DNA from: Coriobacteriia bacterium
GTDB taxonomy: Bacteria > Actinomycetota > Coriobacteriia > WRKU01 > WQUG01
NCBI GenBank assembly: GCA_009785705.1
Contig: WQVS01000010.1
Location: 1 to 20,922 of the forward strand
DNA: 20,922 nt
Reading direction: 5' to 3'
The translations under genes and the position numbers were made by a program. Under the pieces are notes generated by a model. That model had not been told where the DNA came from. It saw only the letters and a program-made list of their open reading frames with translations, and made no database searches. Of this stretch, positions 1 to 6,679 are shown in pieces (within the stretch, counting starts at the first letter, position 1; every line of letters starts with the position of its first letter).

Positions 1-84
1 TAAGCTCTTAAGTTAGAAGATACTCTTTCCCCCTCATCCACAAGAACTATCAACAGGGACATGAAGAGTGCTTCTTTTGCCTAG

Positions 85-126
85 TCATCGCAGGGGTATT
101 ATACTCTTGCGATGATTTATTTGTTT
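85..126 (+). terminator. intrinsic terminator of an off-window upstream gene
   Basis: The arms TCATCGCA (85-92) and TGCGATGA (108-115) are perfect inverted repeats. The inner bases GGG/TCT and GTAT/ATAC extend the stem with G-U and Watson-Crick pairs. A T-rich tail (TTTATTTGTTT) follows at once. This is the standard layout of a Rho-independent terminator read on the plus strand, so a plus-strand gene probably ends just left of the window. Bases 1-84 show no gene that I can support. Confidence 0.75.
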
Positions 127-165
127 GGACATTTACCTTCATGCTAGCCACTAATCTAATAAAAT

Positions 166-184
166 AGTAATGATTCTTATTTAT
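166..184. promoter_or_regulatory. Fur/PerR-like box upstream of rubrerythrin
   Basis: AGTAATGATTCTTATTTAT matches the classical 19-bp Fur box (GATAATGATWATCATTATC) at about 13 of 19 positions and is also compatible with PerR-type boxes. Rubrerythrin genes are classic peroxide or iron-regulon members in anaerobes. The match is by eye and the region is AT-rich, so chance similarity is possible. Confidence 0.35.
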
Positions 185-203
185 TGTGCTTTTTAAGGTC
201 AAT

Positions 204-232
204 TTGTAGTATGATTGCAGGTGTTAAATACT
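204..232 (+). promoter_or_regulatory. candidate rubrerythrin promoter
   Basis: TTGTAG (204-209) and AATACT (227-232) are separated by 17 bases, placing a start site about 22-24 bases before the rubrerythrin ATG at 262. An alternative -10, TATGAT (210-215), lies closer to the Fur-like box but has no good -35. Both are weak matches to consensus. Confidence 0.3.
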
Positions 233-261
233 TTTTATGCTCTTTGAAAGGGGTAGCAATT

Positions 262-816
262 ATGGAATTCAAGGGTTCAAAAACTGAAGCAAATCTAAAA
301 GCTGCTTTTGCTGGCGAAAGCCAGGCTAGAAATAAGTATACCTACTATGCTGGTCAGGCCAGAAAAGAAGGCTTAAACTACATGGCAGATGTCTTTGAGG
401 AAACTGCTCATAATGAAATGGCGCACGCAAAGATGTGGTTTAAAATTCTTATGTCAGGTGGTGAGACTCCAGGTGTGCTTCCTCTGACTCTTGAGAATCT
501 GGCTGATGCTGCAGCAGGCGAAAACTTTGAGTGGACTGACATGTATAAGAACATGGCTGAGGACGCTCGTGAAGAAGGCTTCGATGCTATTGCAGAACTT
601 ATGGATGGTGTTGCAAAGATTGAAAAGCACCACGAAGATCGCTATCGCGACCTAGTAAATAACCTAGAGAATGATGAGGCTTTCAAGCAGCCAACAGCCG
701 CAGTATGGCGCTGCATGAACTGTGGTCACGACCATGATGGTACAGAGGCTCCTGAAATCTGCCCTGTATGCATTCATCCTAAAGCGTACTTTAAGCTTAT
801 AGGTCGCAACTGCTAA
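262..816 (+). CDS. rbr: rubrerythrin (non-haem di-iron peroxidase)
   Basis: This 184-residue protein should reduce hydrogen peroxide to water in the cytoplasm of an anaerobe, using electrons from rubredoxin or NADH-dependent reductases. Residues 1-140 form a ferritin-like four-helix domain with the family's paired Glu/His motifs: the early segment around FAGESQARNKYTYYA, the EETAHNEMAHAK segment, and EEGFDAIAELM followed by KIEKHHEDRY. The C-terminal rubredoxin-like domain has two knuckles, C-x2-C (WRCMNCGH) and C-x2-C (CPVCIHPKAYF). The length matches the usual ~190 residues. The ATG at 262 has a good ribosome binding site (GAAAGGGG, from 246). The frame stays open upstream to a TTG at 184, but that extension has no homology-like content. 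The gene is monocistronic and converges on the prepilin peptidase 25 bases away, with no obvious terminator between them. Confidence 0.95.
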   Translation: MEFKGSKTEANLKAAFAGESQARNKYTYYAGQARKEGLNYMADVFEETAHNEMAHAKMWFKILMSGGETPGVLPLTLENLADAAAGENFEWTDMYKNMAEDAREEGFDAIAELMDGVAKIEKHHEDRYRDLVNNLENDEAFKQPTAAVWRCMNCGHDHDGTEAPEICPVCIHPKAYFKLIGRNC

Positions 817-841
817 AAGCTTGAACTAATCCATTTCGCGG

Positions 842-1318
842 TCATAATACTTGTACTGTAAAGAGCAAGATAAAAGCCGCTAATGAAAGATAAGGCCCGA
901 AGGCAATCGTCCGCCATCGGGTCTTATCTATTGAAAATAGCAAACGGGGAAGAGTGACAAGGGTAGCCATGAGCGAAGCAAGAGGCAATAGCGCAATACC
1001 CATTGGTCCAAAGAAGAGCCCTAAAGCAGCAAGCAGTTTAATATCCCCGGCCCCAAAGCCATCTCTTTTGCGTAGCCAATAATAAAGTAGCGAAAAGAGT
1101 AGAGCAGGTCCTGCAGCAAGTAGCATTCCTAGCAATGAGCCTTGCAAGGGAAGCAGACTAGACAAGGACATGCTCCTCCACAGCGCAAGCCCAAGCCCCA
1201 GACCCGCAACAGCAAGCACCAATTGGTTAGGTAGCCTGCGCTCTAAAATGTCAAAGTAAGAGAGCCAAACTAGCAGTCCAAAGAGAAGAACCATAACTAT
1301 AGAAGAAGCGATATCCAT
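842..1318 (-). CDS. A24-family prepilin peptidase (TadV/CpaA-like)
   Basis: This 158-residue polytopic membrane protein should be an aspartyl peptidase that cleaves (and in longer forms methylates) type IV or Flp/Tad prepilins at the cytoplasmic face. The two catalytic aspartates are visible: D23 in FDILERRLPN, and D92 in the GFGAGD motif followed by IKL. An FGPYL motif (139-143), common in this family, lies near the end. About five to six hydrophobic segments are present. The short length lacks the N-terminal zinc-binding cytoplasmic loop of bifunctional PilD enzymes and fits the TadV/CpaA branch. No pilin genes lie in this window, so its substrates are elsewhere. Its ATG follows a TACTAT box by only six bases with no Shine-Dalgarno sequence, which suggests a leaderless transcript downstream of an 11-bp repeat array. 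Confidence 0.85.
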   Translation of the reverse strand: MDIASSIVMVLLFGLLVWLSYFDILERRLPNQLVLAVAGLGLGLALWRSMSLSSLLPLQGSLLGMLLAAGPALLFSLLYYWLRKRDGFGAGDIKLLAALGLFFGPMGIALLPLASLMATLVTLPRLLFSIDKTRWRTIAFGPYLSLAAFILLFTVQVL

Positions 1319-1324
1319 GCTTCC

Positions 1325-1330
1325 ATAGTA
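1325..1330 (-). promoter_or_regulatory. candidate -10 box giving a leaderless prepilin peptidase mRNA
   Basis: On the minus strand TACTAT ends six bases before the ATG at 1318, so transcription would start at or next to the initiator codon. No Shine-Dalgarno sequence precedes the ATG apart from a too-close GGA. The 11-bp repeat array lies immediately upstream in place of a clear -35. Confidence 0.4.
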
Positions 1331-1333
1331 CCC

Positions 1334-1366
1334 AAGAGTGCTAAGCCACCATTAAGCCATTGTTAA
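1334..1366 (-). promoter_or_regulatory. three-unit 11-bp direct-repeat array, probable response-regulator site
   Basis: Read on the minus strand, the units TTAACAATGGC (1366-1356), TTAATGGTGGC (1355-1345) and TTAGCACTCTT (1344-1334) start exactly 11 bases apart. The conserved part is GC followed by TTAAC or TTAGC. Direct repeats with a one-turn period just upstream of a -10 box are the known binding pattern of OmpR/PhoB-family activators. The same word recurs six times at 10661-10726 in the same orientation relative to its putative promoter. Confidence 0.5.
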
Positions 1367-1367
1367 A

Positions 1368-1392
1368 TGGTGCCCCGGGACGATTCGAGCAC
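1368..1392 (-). other. tRNA 3'-end-like remnant
   Basis: The plus-strand sequence starting TGGTGCCCC resembles the 3' end of the nearby tRNA-Arg, which starts TGGTGCCCCC at 1470 on the plus strand. Nine bases are identical, followed by a gapped region with a TCGA core. No acceptor, D or anticodon arm can be folded upstream, so this is not a complete tRNA. It may be a duplicated tRNA end or an old integration half-site. Confidence 0.35.
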
Positions 1393-1405
1393 AAACGGAA
1401 TGAGC

Positions 1406-1426
1406 GAACATCGCTTGCGAATGTTC
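1406..1426 (-). terminator. hairpin downstream of tRNA-Arg, possible terminator
   Basis: GAACATCGC (1406-1414) and GCGAATGTTC (1417-1426) pair as a nine-base stem with one bulged base and a tight loop. It lies 44 bases beyond the tRNA 3' end on the minus strand. The following T-run is weak (CATTCCGTTTG), so termination efficiency is uncertain. Confidence 0.35.
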
Positions 1427-1469
1427 TAGCGAGTGGAGTGCAGTGATGGCGAAGCCAACGTCCGGCAGA

Positions 1470-1545
1470 TGGTGCCCCCGGCAGGAATCGAACCTGCGAC
1501 ACCAGCTTTAGGAGAGCTGTGCTCTATCCCCTGAGCTACGGAGGC
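1470..1545 (-). tRNA. tRNA-Arg(CCT)
   Basis: The 76-base cloverleaf folds fully. The acceptor stem is GCCTCCG/CGGGGGC with one G-U pair, the D stem GCTC/GAGC, the anticodon stem CAGCT/AGCTG around loop CTCCTAA (anticodon CCT), a five-base variable loop, and the T stem GCAGG/CCTGC around TTCGATT. Discriminator A is followed by a genome-encoded CCA. It reads AGG codons. Confidence 0.97.
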
Positions 1546-1601
1546 ACATGATGGGTAGGCTTGCTTGCTGTCTTGCAGAGTTGGGGTAAGAACAGTACGG
1601 C

Positions 1602-1630
1602 AGTATAGCCTGCAAAGTTCTTGCGGTGCA
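1602..1630 (-). promoter_or_regulatory. candidate tRNA-Arg promoter
   Basis: On the minus strand a TATACT -10 box (1607-1602) is preceded at 17 bases by TGCACC (1630-1625), which matches the -35 consensus only weakly. Transcription would begin about 50 bases upstream of the tRNA 5' end. Confidence 0.35.
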
Positions 1631-1670
1631 GCTACAGCACGCAACAGCCGAACCACGAACCGCTAGCCGA

Positions 1671-3728
1671 CTATTCGCTGGATGTTCCAGATCCTATGGT
1701 GATGTCTACGTTACTGCCGGGCTGGACTCTTTGGCCTGCTGCCGGAGTTTGTCCTATGACTTCTCCTAGCGCACCTTCGGCATGGCTGACATTTCTCACA
1801 AGAAGCCCCGCCTCCTGTATTGCTCGTCTTGCAGCGGCCTCATTTCTTCCTGATACATTGGGCACCTCAACCATCTCTGGAGGCCTTGGCCCTCTGCTGA
1901 CAAAGAAGGTAACAGTAGCTCCTTGTTGTATCGATACGCCCGCACCAGGACTTGGTTCTTGGCGGATAACGCGCCCTTCAGGCACACTGTCACTGTATTC
2001 GGCAGTTCCTTCTTGCGGATTCAGTCCTGCATCGCGGATGCGGCTGGTTGCCTCTTGATTTGTTAGCCCGGTTACATCGGGTATGGCAACACTTGCAATG
2101 CCGCCTGAAATTATGACATTTACTTGTGCGCCACTAGGACGTTCAGTTCCTGCTTCTGGGTTCTGGCTGATAATCTGTCCCTCTGGAACAGTGTCGTGAT
2201 TTTCGGTACTGTGGTCAATGCGGAAGTCAGCATCTGACACGGCGTTGCGTGCCTCGTTAAGAGTCATGCCTACCAAATCGGGCACTTCAAAGAGCTCTTC
2301 ACCTTCACTAATTACGAGCACAACTTCAGTATTGGCAGGATCTTGTAATTCGGCACCTTCTGCAGGGGTGTGCCTGATGACATAGCCAGGGGGTACTTCT
2401 TCATTGTATTCGTACTCGATAACAATAAGGTCCTCATTGGGCTCTGGGGGAGTAAGGGCATCTGCCAATTCGCCTCCAGCGCTTGCATCTTCGTCGACCT
2501 CAGGAACAATCACAGCAATGCCTTCATCAAGCAATATGTCACGTGCCGCCTCTTCGGTCATGCGCGTTACATTGGGCATAATCACTGTTTCATCAGGAGC
2601 CTCTTCAGGCGCATCGAATACGCCTAGTTGCCAAGCAATAATTCCTGCAGCAGCAATCAGTGCCAGAACTATTCCAATCCATGCCCAGGCCTTATTCTTC
2701 TTCTTTGCCGGTTCTGGCTCGATAGTGCGTCCAGCCCCTATGGCAGCCCCAGCAGGGGCAGTGCCCGCATCTACTGCAGGCATAACGGTTGTTCCGTCCA
2801 TGTCCTGGGCTCCGCGCGGTCCACCCATGGGGACGACTCCGCCCATTACTTGTGTTGCGTCATTGTCCATATTGCCGTGTGCCCCCATAATGGGCTCACC
2901 CTTTGCAACGCGTAGCAAATCGCGGCGCATGGCATCAGCTGTTGAGTAGCGTGCACGGGGATCCTTTGCCATGGCAAAACCGATGACTTGTTCCAGATTG
3001 GGATCCATATTGGGATTAACAGAGGTAGGACGCACTGCCTGTTCCTGCACTTGCTTCAGGGCAGTAGCAACCGGAGTATCTGCGTCAAAGGGCATTTTCC
3101 CCGTTGATGCCTCATACAAAACTACACCGAGCGAATAGAGGTCACTTGCCCCATTCAGGTCGCGACCCTGCGCCTGTTCCGGAGAAACATAATGAGCAGA
3201 ACCCAATACGCTTCCCGTTTGCGTCATTTGAGAGTTTCCTGCACGAGCAATACCAAAGTCCATGACCTTAATATTGCCATCAGGCAAGACCATGATGTTG
3301 TGAGGTTTGATATCGCGGTGGATAATATCATAACCATGTGCGACGTTTAGAGCAGCACAGACCATGGCACCGATTTCTGCCACCTTACCACTGGGCAGAG
3401 CGCCCGTGCGCTTGATGATGCTTTTTAAATCTTCGCCACGAACGTATTCCATGACGATGTAGTATATTTGCGACCCATCAGACAGAGTCTCTGAGCCCCA
3501 GTCATAAATATTAACGATATAGGGATTTTGCAAGTTGGCAGCAGCAGCCGCTTCTTGCTGAAAGCGTGCAACAAAGCTAGGATCGCTTGCTAGTTGCGGG
3601 TGCATTAACTTCACTGCAACAGGACGATTCGCCAAGTTTTCATCAATAGCTTTATATACGTCAGCCATACCGCCTGAGCCAATTTTTTCTGTTAGGCGAT
3701 AGCGCTTGCCAACTAATACGTTTTGCAC
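1671..3728 (-). CDS. pknB: PASTA-domain membrane Ser/Thr kinase (PknB/StkP type)
   Basis: This 685-residue kinase should link extracellular muropeptide or lipid II sensing to phosphorylation of cell-division and wall-synthesis proteins. The cytoplasmic kinase domain (about 10-275) has the glycine loop GSGGMADV (17-24), ATP lysine K40 (VAVK), catalytic loop HRDIKPHN (137-144, D139), DFG (157-159), activation-loop threonines T169 and T171, and SPE (182-184). A Gly/Met-rich juxtamembrane linker (280-345) holds two near-identical D-[AG]-T-[QT]-V-M motifs at T292 and T313. One TM segment spans about 347-370. Four PASTA repeats follow (about 382-475, 480-542, 547-612, 620-680); the first is enlarged by an acidic insertion. 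Translation starts at GTG with GAGGAG upstream (about 3735-3741). It is the last gene of the cell-wall operon, 140 bases after the RodA-PBP gene, with a possible terminator in between. Confidence 0.95.
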   Translation of the reverse strand: MQNVLVGKRYRLTEKIGSGGMADVYKAIDENLANRPVAVKLMHPQLASDPSFVARFQQEAAAAANLQNPYIVNIYDWGSETLSDGSQIYYIVMEYVRGEDLKSIIKRTGALPSGKVAEIGAMVCAALNVAHGYDIIHRDIKPHNIMVLPDGNIKVMDFGIARAGNSQMTQTGSVLGSAHYVSPEQAQGRDLNGASDLYSLGVVLYEASTGKMPFDADTPVATALKQVQEQAVRPTSVNPNMDPNLEQVIGFAMAKDPRARYSTADAMRRDLLRVAKGEPIMGAHGNMDNDATQVMGGVVPMGGPRGAQDMDGTTVMPAVDAGTAPAGAAIGAGRTIEPEPAKKKNKAWAWIGIVLALIAAAGIIAWQLGVFDAPEEAPDETVIMPNVTRMTEEAARDILLDEGIAVIVPEVDEDASAGGELADALTPPEPNEDLIVIEYEYNEEVPPGYVIRHTPAEGAELQDPANTEVVLVISEGEELFEVPDLVGMTLNEARNAVSDADFRIDHSTENHDTVPEGQIISQNPEAGTERPSGAQVNVIISGGIASVAIPDVTGLTNQEATSRIRDAGLNPQEGTAEYSDSVPEGRVIRQEPSPGAGVSIQQGATVTFFVSRGPRPPEMVEVPNVSGRNEAAARRAIQEAGLLVRNVSHAEGALGEVIGQTPAAGQRVQPGSNVDITIGSGTSSE

Positions 3729-3790
3729 AGTGTTCTCCTCATTAAAGTGGCAGGAAATTTGAACTTCAAATTATCCTTGTAATTGTAATA

Positions 3791-3816
3791 CAAAATGTGC
3801 CCTTTAGCGCACACTT
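3791..3816 (-). terminator. candidate terminator between RodA-PBP and PASTA kinase genes
   Basis: On the minus strand AAGTGTGC (3816-3809) and GCACATTT (3800-3793) form an eight-base stem with one G-U pair around an eight-base loop, followed by TGTATT. It lies 52 bases after the RodA-PBP stop. It may partly uncouple the kinase from the upstream genes. A GATAAT further downstream could be a -10 for a separate kinase promoter, but no -35 is visible. Confidence 0.4.
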
Positions 3817-3868
3817 ATTGGTCAATTCTCTTACTATTTCCCCCTTGCGGCCCCTTGCACTGCGCAGC

Positions 3869-6652
3869 TTAATCTTGGGCTTGTAGCGCAGCCTCCATAA
3901 CTTGGCGCGCAACAGGGGCAGCAGATCGCCCGCCCTGGCCGGCTCCCTCTACCATTACGGCAACAGCAACTGTTGGGTTTTCAGCAGGAGCAAACCCAAT
4001 GTACCATGCGTTACTGGGCACATCTCTGCCGACTTCTGCCGTTCCTGTTTTGCCAGCGACCTGTACGCCAGGAATGGCAGCAAGCCCACCTGTTCCAGCA
4101 TTGGTAGTCTGAATCATAGAATCAGTAACAAGGCGAGCCGTTTCTTCGCTTGTAGCACGAGAAAACTGCGTAGGTCTGGTCTGGCTTAGTACAGAGCGCT
4201 GTCCGCCAGCAGCACTGACGTGATCTACCACATAGGGACGCATGACTACTCCGTCATTGGCAATGCCGGCAGCAACTAGTGCCATCTGGAATACGGTTAC
4301 TTGCGGTCCGGGATTGTCGTCGTCGTGTTCGCCAACAGGTTGTCCAATGCCTGCCCAGGCCAGTTCCCAAGTGGTCATGTTTTCTGGCTGAGGCATAAGC
4401 GAATTGCTGATGCTTAGTTCAAAAGGAATTCTGCGATTAATGCCAAAGGCCTCTGATTGCTGTACCAGACCTTCTGCCCCAACATCTACCGATAGCTGAC
4501 CAAAGACAGTATTGATTGACCAGGCCATCGCAGTTTGCAGATTGGCAGAGGAAAATTCACTGCGCTCAAAGTTAGTTACCGGAGCATTCCCAATATCCAT
4601 AGCACCTGGTGCTGGATACACGGTATCTGGGTTGGCGATATCATTTTCATAGGCGGCTGCAAGGCTGACCGTCTTAAAGGTCGATCCCGGTGCAGTAAGA
4701 CTTTGTCTGGCGCGATCCAGCAGGGGAGCAGAGTCGTCTCCCTGTAGCTCATCCCAGGAATCAGTTACCGTATTAGGGTCGTAGGTCGGATTTGAGGCAC
4801 TAGCAAGCAGGGCACCAGTACGCGGGTCAAGGACGACCACGCCCCCCCGATTTCCTTCTAAAGCACTTTCAGCAACACGTTGTACGCGTGAGTCTATAGT
4901 CAGCACGACGTCATTGCCGGGAATGGGATGTCCCAGTGCTGCATCGAAGGCATCATTCCAGCTACCAAAACTGCGCTGTCCTGTCAGTGCATCATTGGTG
5001 GCAGCCTCTATACCTGCACGTCCAAAGCGCTCAGAGTGGTAGCCTACAATATGCGCTGCTAAGCTGCCTTCGGGATAGATGCGTTGATAGGTGACAGCTC
5101 TACCGCTGCCTTCTTCGGGGGCAATGGGCATGCTGTTTGCCAGAACTATGCCATCAGAGGTCAGTATTGCCCCGCGCGGATTACGCGCCTCTATCATTAG
5201 GTTGCGAGTGTTTAGGGGGTGGTTGTTTAGGTGGCGTGCGTTAATCACTTGTAGCCAGGTTAAGTTGCCCACCAGCACCAGCATCAGCGCAGAGAAAAAC
5301 AGAGCAAGAACGGTAAGGCGCTTGCCCAGGGCTACACGCCCAAGAACTGACATAAGTCCCCCAGTAGACTTCATTTCAGATTCGATGCCTGTGGTTTCAT
5401 CCCCTGCCCGCAAGAGCAGTGCCAGCAAGATGAACACTGCTAGCAGCGAGGTTCCTCCTCGCGATATAAAGGGTAGGGTCACGCCCGTCATGGGGATAAG
5501 GCGGGTTACTCCGCCAACGATTACAAAGACCTGGAAGCCTAGGGATGCAACGATGCCCACGGCAGTGAAGGCAGCCATGTCAGATTTTGCACGAGATGCA
5601 ATGGACAGGCCGCGATAGATTAGTATCAGGAAGCAGAAAATGATGACTGCTGCGACCAAGAGACCAAGCTCTTCGCCAATGGCTGCAAAGATGAAGTCGT
5701 CCTCTACAGCTGGGATTCGGTGGGGTAGACCATTGCCCGGCCCCAGTCCAAAGATACCGCCTGCCGCAAAGGCATAGAGGGACTGAACTAGCTGATAGCC
5801 CTGTCCTACATGGTCAACAAAAGGGTCAATCCAGTTGGCGACACGTACTTGGACATGCGTAAAATTATGGTAGGCAAAATAGACACCGGCCCCAAAGAGC
5901 CCCAGCCCAGAGACAACGTAGAGAAAGCGTCCCGTGGCAGCATATATCATTGCAAGGAATACGCTGAAGAAGAGAAACGATGCCCCTAGGTCGCGCTGGA
6001 ATACCATGATGATGAATGAGATTGCCCACATGATTATCAGCGGCATTAAAGTGCGCGGTTCGGGGAAGGGAATTGCGTTAAAGAATCGTCTGGTCGAAAT
6101 GCTGAGAAGTTCGCGATTCTCTGCCAAGTATCCTGCAAGGAAGAGGATGAGGAGTACCTGGGCAATTTCCCCTGGCTGGAAAGAAAAACCTGCGATTTCT
6201 ATCCAGCGCGTGGCACCGTGACGGGTTCTGCTTATACCAGGAATGAAGGGTAGTATTTGGAATATGACACAGCCTAGGAACATGGTGTATTTGTAGTCTG
6301 ACAGTCGCTCTAGTTTGGGTACTGCAAACAGTACAAATATCATCGCGGCAATGGCCACAAAAAGCAGAACGACCTGTCCCATAACTTCATCAGCAGCCAG
6401 GCGAGTTAGGACGGCAAGACCAGTACCTGAAAGCACAAAGGCTATAGGCAGCAGAACAGGGTCTGCCCCTGGTGCGCGAAGGCGCAATACGATGTGTGTT
6501 AGACCAAAGGCAAGAAAGAGTGCAGCAGGAACAGCAAGATATTCCCAGGAGAAATCGCCCCCGGCCTGTGTGCCAACAATGGCAAACAGAAGCAAGACGG
6601 GCAGTGCCGCTGCAATCAGCAGTAGAGCTTCAGTATTTCGCCGGGTTCCCAT
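3869..6652 (-). CDS. RodA/FtsW glycosyltransferase fused to class B penicillin-binding protein
   Basis: This 927-residue protein joins both halves of a SEDS-bPBP peptidoglycan synthase in one chain. Residues 1-420 are a polytopic SEDS domain with the family signatures FQPGE (158-162), FQRDLG (218-223), putative catalytic aspartate D276 in NWIDPF, AAIGEELG (323-330) and SRGGTSLL (397-404). After a short linker, one TM segment (about 446-466) leads into an extracytoplasmic PbpA-like transpeptidase with STFK (657-660, nucleophile S657), SIN (712-714) and KTG (868-870). In Mycobacterium rodA and pbpA are adjacent separate genes in the same operon; here no stop or frameshift interrupts the reading frame. 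I believe similar fusions occur in related Coriobacteriia but cannot check. The gene starts 27 bases after the PP2C stop, with AAAGG as a modest ribosome site. It contains a seven-C tract at 4842-4848. Confidence 0.93.
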   Translation of the reverse strand: MGTRRNTEALLLIAAALPVLLLFAIVGTQAGGDFSWEYLAVPAALFLAFGLTHIVLRLRAPGADPVLLPIAFVLSGTGLAVLTRLAADEVMGQVVLLFVAIAAMIFVLFAVPKLERLSDYKYTMFLGCVIFQILPFIPGISRTRHGATRWIEIAGFSFQPGEIAQVLLILFLAGYLAENRELLSISTRRFFNAIPFPEPRTLMPLIIMWAISFIIMVFQRDLGASFLFFSVFLAMIYAATGRFLYVVSGLGLFGAGVYFAYHNFTHVQVRVANWIDPFVDHVGQGYQLVQSLYAFAAGGIFGLGPGNGLPHRIPAVEDDFIFAAIGEELGLLVAAVIIFCFLILIYRGLSIASRAKSDMAAFTAVGIVASLGFQVFVIVGGVTRLIPMTGVTLPFISRGGTSLLAVFILLALLLRAGDETTGIESEMKSTGGLMSVLGRVALGKRLTVLALFFSALMLVLVGNLTWLQVINARHLNNHPLNTRNLMIEARNPRGAILTSDGIVLANSMPIAPEEGSGRAVTYQRIYPEGSLAAHIVGYHSERFGRAGIEAATNDALTGQRSFGSWNDAFDAALGHPIPGNDVVLTIDSRVQRVAESALEGNRGGVVVLDPRTGALLASASNPTYDPNTVTDSWDELQGDDSAPLLDRARQSLTAPGSTFKTVSLAAAYENDIANPDTVYPAPGAMDIGNAPVTNFERSEFSSANLQTAMAWSINTVFGQLSVDVGAEGLVQQSEAFGINRRIPFELSISNSLMPQPENMTTWELAWAGIGQPVGEHDDDNPGPQVTVFQMALVAAGIANDGVVMRPYVVDHVSAAGGQRSVLSQTRPTQFSRATSEETARLVTDSMIQTTNAGTGGLAAIPGVQVAGKTGTAEVGRDVPSNAWYIGFAPAENPTVAVAVMVEGAGQGGRSAAPVARQVMEAALQAQD

Positions 6653-6679
6653 CGTGATGCCTTTGCTGGGGACATCCCC

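Noticed and set aside
184..261. Upstream extension of rubrerythrin from a TTG
   Set aside because: The extra 26 residues are Cys/hydrophobic without family similarity; the ATG at 262 has the ribosome site and gives the normal rubrerythrin N terminus.
721..800. Rubredoxin knuckle lacking the usual glycine after CPxC
   Set aside because: CPxC followed by a non-Gly residue and HPKA is normal in rubrerythrins (Desulfovibrio rubrerythrin has CPACAHPKA), so it is not an anomaly.
1368..1443. Possible second tRNA downstream of tRNA-Arg
   Set aside because: Only the 3' end resembles a tRNA; no complementary acceptor strand, D arm or anticodon arm can be formed.
2404..2949. Long open frame on the plus strand opposite the PASTA kinase
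   Set aside because: It is antisense to a kinase with complete motifs, has low-complexity Ser/Ala/Pro composition and no ribosome site; it is a shadow frame.
4842..4848. Seven-C tract in the RodA-PBP gene as another phase-variable site
   Set aside because: Seven bases is short for efficient slippage, and the gene is probably essential, so switching off would be lethal.
5091..5618. 175-residue plus-strand frame opposite the RodA-PBP gene
   Set aside because: Antisense to conserved SEDS and PBP sequence and with no recognisable domain.
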